Shown piece after piece: positions 26,167 to 28,708 of a stretch of 28,708 bases of DNA (positions within the stretch are counted from its first letter, which is position 1; each line of letters starts with the position of its first letter). This stretch comes from Butyriboletus loyo. Its lineage: Eukaryota; Basidiomycota; Agaricomycetes; Boletales; Boletaceae. Position numbers and translations under genes: made by a program. Location of the stretch: contig JBBPSI010000282.1 of NCBI GenBank assembly GCA_038093515.1, forward strand, positions 1 through 28,708. The letters run 5' to 3'. The notes under the pieces were generated by a model that searched no databases, was not told the DNA's origin, and saw nothing but the letters and a program-made list of their open reading frames with translations.

Positions 26167-28708
26167 TTACTGTGAAGATGGGGAGGGAAAATCCTTGGGG
26201 TGGCGCAGCTTATAAGCCTTGAGCAAGGCCTGTGCATGGACCAGGTTCCCGTTTGGTTCCCAGGTGTTCTCTGCTGCGGAGTATCCTTTCCAGGACACAA
26301 GGAATTGACAGCGTCCCTTCGAGCCGCGATGGGACAAGATCCGATCGATCTTGTATTCTTCATCTCCGTCTATTTCTTCCGGAGGAGGGTTTGTGAAATT
26401 CGGACCATGTTCCGCAGTTTCACGATAAGGAGTCAGGAGGGACGCATGGAAGACGTCATGGATCTTCCAGGTCAGTGGTAGTCGGAGCCTGTACGCCACA
26501 GGGGAGATGACTTGGGCAATTTCGAACGGACCTTCCCGTCTAGGGGCGAGCTTCTTCGACGGGTACCTGAGTCGAAGGTTGCGTCCTTCGAGCCAAACCT
26601 TATCTCCAGTCTTCCACGGCCGGAACTTGGAAGAGATCCGTTCCTTCATTAATCGCCGTGCCTTTTCGTGGGCTTCTAGGGCCTCAGTTCGGGCTCCCGT
26701 GAGTTCCGAGAGTCTAGACTCGAGGGCGGGGAGGAAAGTCTTTCCTATTGGAGGATAAGACCTCGGCTCATACCCGACCATCAGGGAAAAGGGGGTCACG
26801 TTGGTCGACGAGTGGGTCATGGAATTGTGAGAGAATTTGGCCATAGGGAGTAGTTCGGCCCATCGTTCTGGGTGACCGTCGCAGAAGATCCGTAGATACG
26901 TTTCTAGTTCCTGGTTGACTCGTTCCGTTTCACCATCGGTCTGTGGATGATATGCGGAGGAGAGGGCGAGATCGTAGTCGAGGAGTCTCGCAAGTTCTCT
27001 AGCGAAGGCGGATGCGAACTGTGGGCCTCTGTCCGAGATGCAGCGGGAGTGTAGGCCGAAATGAAGAAAGACGGTTTTAAAAAATAATTTAGCGACTCCT
27101 GCTGCATCGATATCTTTGTTGCAAGGGGAATAAATTACCCCCTTTGTAAGCCCATGGTCTACCACGACCATGACAGAATCATAACCTGAAGAGGAAGGAA
27201 GGCTGGTAATGAGGTCAACCGAGACCTGTTCAAAAGGGCGAGAGGCCACACTGGCCAGAGGGGTGAGGGGAGGCACGGTGGAGTGAGTATTAACTTTATG
27301 CGCCTGACAAACGGCCAGAGAGCGAACGAAGCGGCGGACCAGATTAGCCATGCCTGGCCACCAATAATCCCGTTGCACCAGGTTCTGGGTGCGGAAAATG
27401 CCACCGTGACCGCCAGCTGGACTCTCGTGTAGGGATCGGATGAGGTCGACACGAGCTGCCTCCGGGATGTAGCGCTTCTTGCAAAAATACAGCTCTTTAC
27501 CGTCAAAGTCCCAGTCCCCAGCATTCATTTTAGGGAAGAGGGGGGAGTCTTCGTAGAGAGCCTGCATACATCATTTGATCATCGGATCGCTGGGAGTTGA
27601 GGCGGCAATCTTCTCGGCGAGAGCGACGTCGATCTTTCTGGCGAATAGGTTTTCGGGGAGGAGAGTGACCTCTTGGTTGTCGGTAGAGGTGTCGACATCG
27701 TCTCGTCGGGACAGGGCATTGGCGGGTCCCATTTGCATACCTGGAATGTGATGGAAATGCAGGTCGAAATCCTGCAGGAACATGAGCCAACGTGCTTGTC
27801 GGCGAGACAACTTGTTTGGTTGGTGAAAGTACGTGAGATTCTTGTGGTCGGTGAGAATCTCTACCTGGTGACCAGTACCTCGCAGGTAGTGTCGCCATTC
27901 TTCTAATGCGTGAATGACCGCGAGCAGTTCGCGGTCATAGATATCATAGTTGCGCTCAGCTGGAGAGAGCATCTTTGAGAGATAGGCACAAGGGTGGAGA
28001 TCACCGTTGACGTCCTTCTGCATGAGTACTGCTCCGGTAGCAGTAAGGGAGGCGTCCGTCATAACGGCAAACGGTTTCGTGACATCGGGCATGGAGAGGA
28101 CGGGTTGTCGTAGGAACAACTGCTTGATTGCTTGGAATGCCTGTTCGCAAGCCGGGGTCCATGCCCATGGGGAGTTCTTCTTAGTTAAGTCATGGAGGGG
28201 TTTTGCGATATGGGAGAAGTCTTGGATAAACCTCCGATAGAAATTGCAAAAACCTATGAAGGATCTGACAGCCTTCACTGAAGTTGGGGGGTTCCATTCG
28301 CGAATGGCTTTCAATTTGGTAGGATCCATTTTGACCTGTCCCTCTCGGACCATCATCCCGAGGTACTCGACTTCTTCAGCATTGAATGAACACTTCTCCA
28401 GCTTGAGGAACAACTTGTGTTCACGAAGACGTTCCAGGACACGGATCGTTCGTGCTTCATGTTCGGTGGGGGTGGCAGAATGGATCAAGAGATCGTCCAT
28501 GTAGATGATCAGCCAACCTTCTGCCATGAGGTCGCCAAAGATATGGTCCATCAGCGCCTGAAACGTGGCGGGGGAATTGCACAGTCCGAAGAACATCACG
28601 GTGGGTTCGAACAACCCTTGGGGGGTGATGAACGCTGCCTTCCAATGGTCGTTCGGTTTGATGAGGACATTGTTATATCCCCAGCGGATATCCATCTTTG
28701 TGAAGATT
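26167..28708 (-). CDS. Beta-3 pol (partial): RT, RNase H, integrase, chromodomain
   Basis: Minus strand, continuing from beyond the window. The RT palm has YMDDLLIHS (about 28500) and the thumb follows (VRSFIGFCNFYRRFIQDF). RNase H has VMTDASLTATGAVL and DRELLAVIHALEEWRHYL. Integrase has HESPAGGHGGI, core VVVDHGLTKG, ISDRGPQF and DGETERVNQE. The C-terminal module has REGPFEIAQVISP, and the chromodomain (CQFLVSWKGYSAAENTWEP) ends at 26167. There is one in-frame TGA at 27568-27570, at a codon that is TGC in Beta-1. The second-last Cys of the integrase HHCC finger is Leu (RSLAVCQ) where Alpha-1 has GCAVCQ. Otherwise the frame is open, the best kept pol in the window. With a stop and a damaged zinc finger it is probably not active by itself. 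Confidence 0.85.

Larger units (their letters stand above)
23621..28708 (-). mobile_element. Beta-3, Ty3/gypsy chromovirus running off the window
   Basis: Minus strand: pol from beyond 28708, then the extra 3' ORF region, polypurine tract and 3' LTR (interrupted by a solo Alpha LTR). CG-rich and nearly intact, so a recent copy. It is cleanly joined to the Beta-2 leader at 23620. Its 5' LTR is outside the window, so a target duplication cannot be checked. Confidence 0.88.

Noticed and set aside
1..28708. Reassignment of TGA to a sense codon, because so many TGA codons lie in frame
   Set aside because: The TGA sites correspond mostly to Arg codons in relatives, and other CG sites show the same transition. 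Intact frames end in TGA normally. Decay explains it.
1..28708. RIP of the ascomycete type
   Set aside because: The changes I compared are mainly at CG, not at CpA, and the young copies show little change.
1..28708. CRISPR array, tRNA or rRNA genes, or a host gene
   Set aside because: No evenly spaced short repeats or RNA gene signatures were seen, and nearly every base falls within a recognised mobile element.

Overview
The window is a block of nested transposable elements from a filamentous fungus, most likely a basidiomycete. I recognise no host gene, rRNA or tRNA. The evidence is several Ty3/gypsy chromoviruses (protease, RT, RNase H, integrase and C-terminal chromodomain), one Tc1-like DNA transposon, and heavy CpG-to-TpG/CpA decay of the older copies, which fits CpG methylation rather than ascomycete-type RIP. 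Genus and species cannot be read from the sequence.

I name four LTR families for convenience: Alpha (about 820 bp LTR), Beta (about 425 bp), Gamma (about 500 bp) and Delta (about 477 bp). Layout: 1-3347, Delta-1 pol (minus), split by a solo Alpha LTR at 1564-2384. 3348 to about 8757, Gamma-1 (minus): 3' LTR, extra 3' ORF, pol and the tail of gag, with its 5' end missing. About 8757-21436, Beta-1 (plus), old and decayed, 5' end missing; it carries a Tc1-like element (11032-12610) and a complete two-LTR Alpha-1 element (13949-20838, minus). 21437-22984, Delta-2 (minus), inserted in Beta-1. 22985-23620, the 5' LTR and leader of Beta-2 (plus), which cuts Delta-2. 23621-28708, Beta-3 (minus), running off the window and cutting Beta-2; its 3' LTR is split by a second solo Alpha LTR (23869-24687).

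In each element gag-pol makes the particle proteins and enzymes, and the chromodomain of the integrase probably guides insertion into heterochromatin, which may explain the nesting. Beta and Gamma also carry a reading frame just after the integrase that encodes a helical domain plus CCHC zinc knuckles. This is unusual, since the zinc-knuckle protein of these elements normally lies in gag.

The most interesting signals are: (1) a motif GGTCTGTGCRC exactly 12 nt upstream of TATA in all four LTR families; (2) a 10-nt match, with compensatory changes between Alpha and Beta, between the start of the predicted transcript and the primer-binding site, pointing to Tf1-type self-priming; (3) the zinc-knuckle 3' ORF; (4) in-frame stops that are almost all TGA at expected Arg codons. 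All element boundaries, stop counts and alignments were made by eye.
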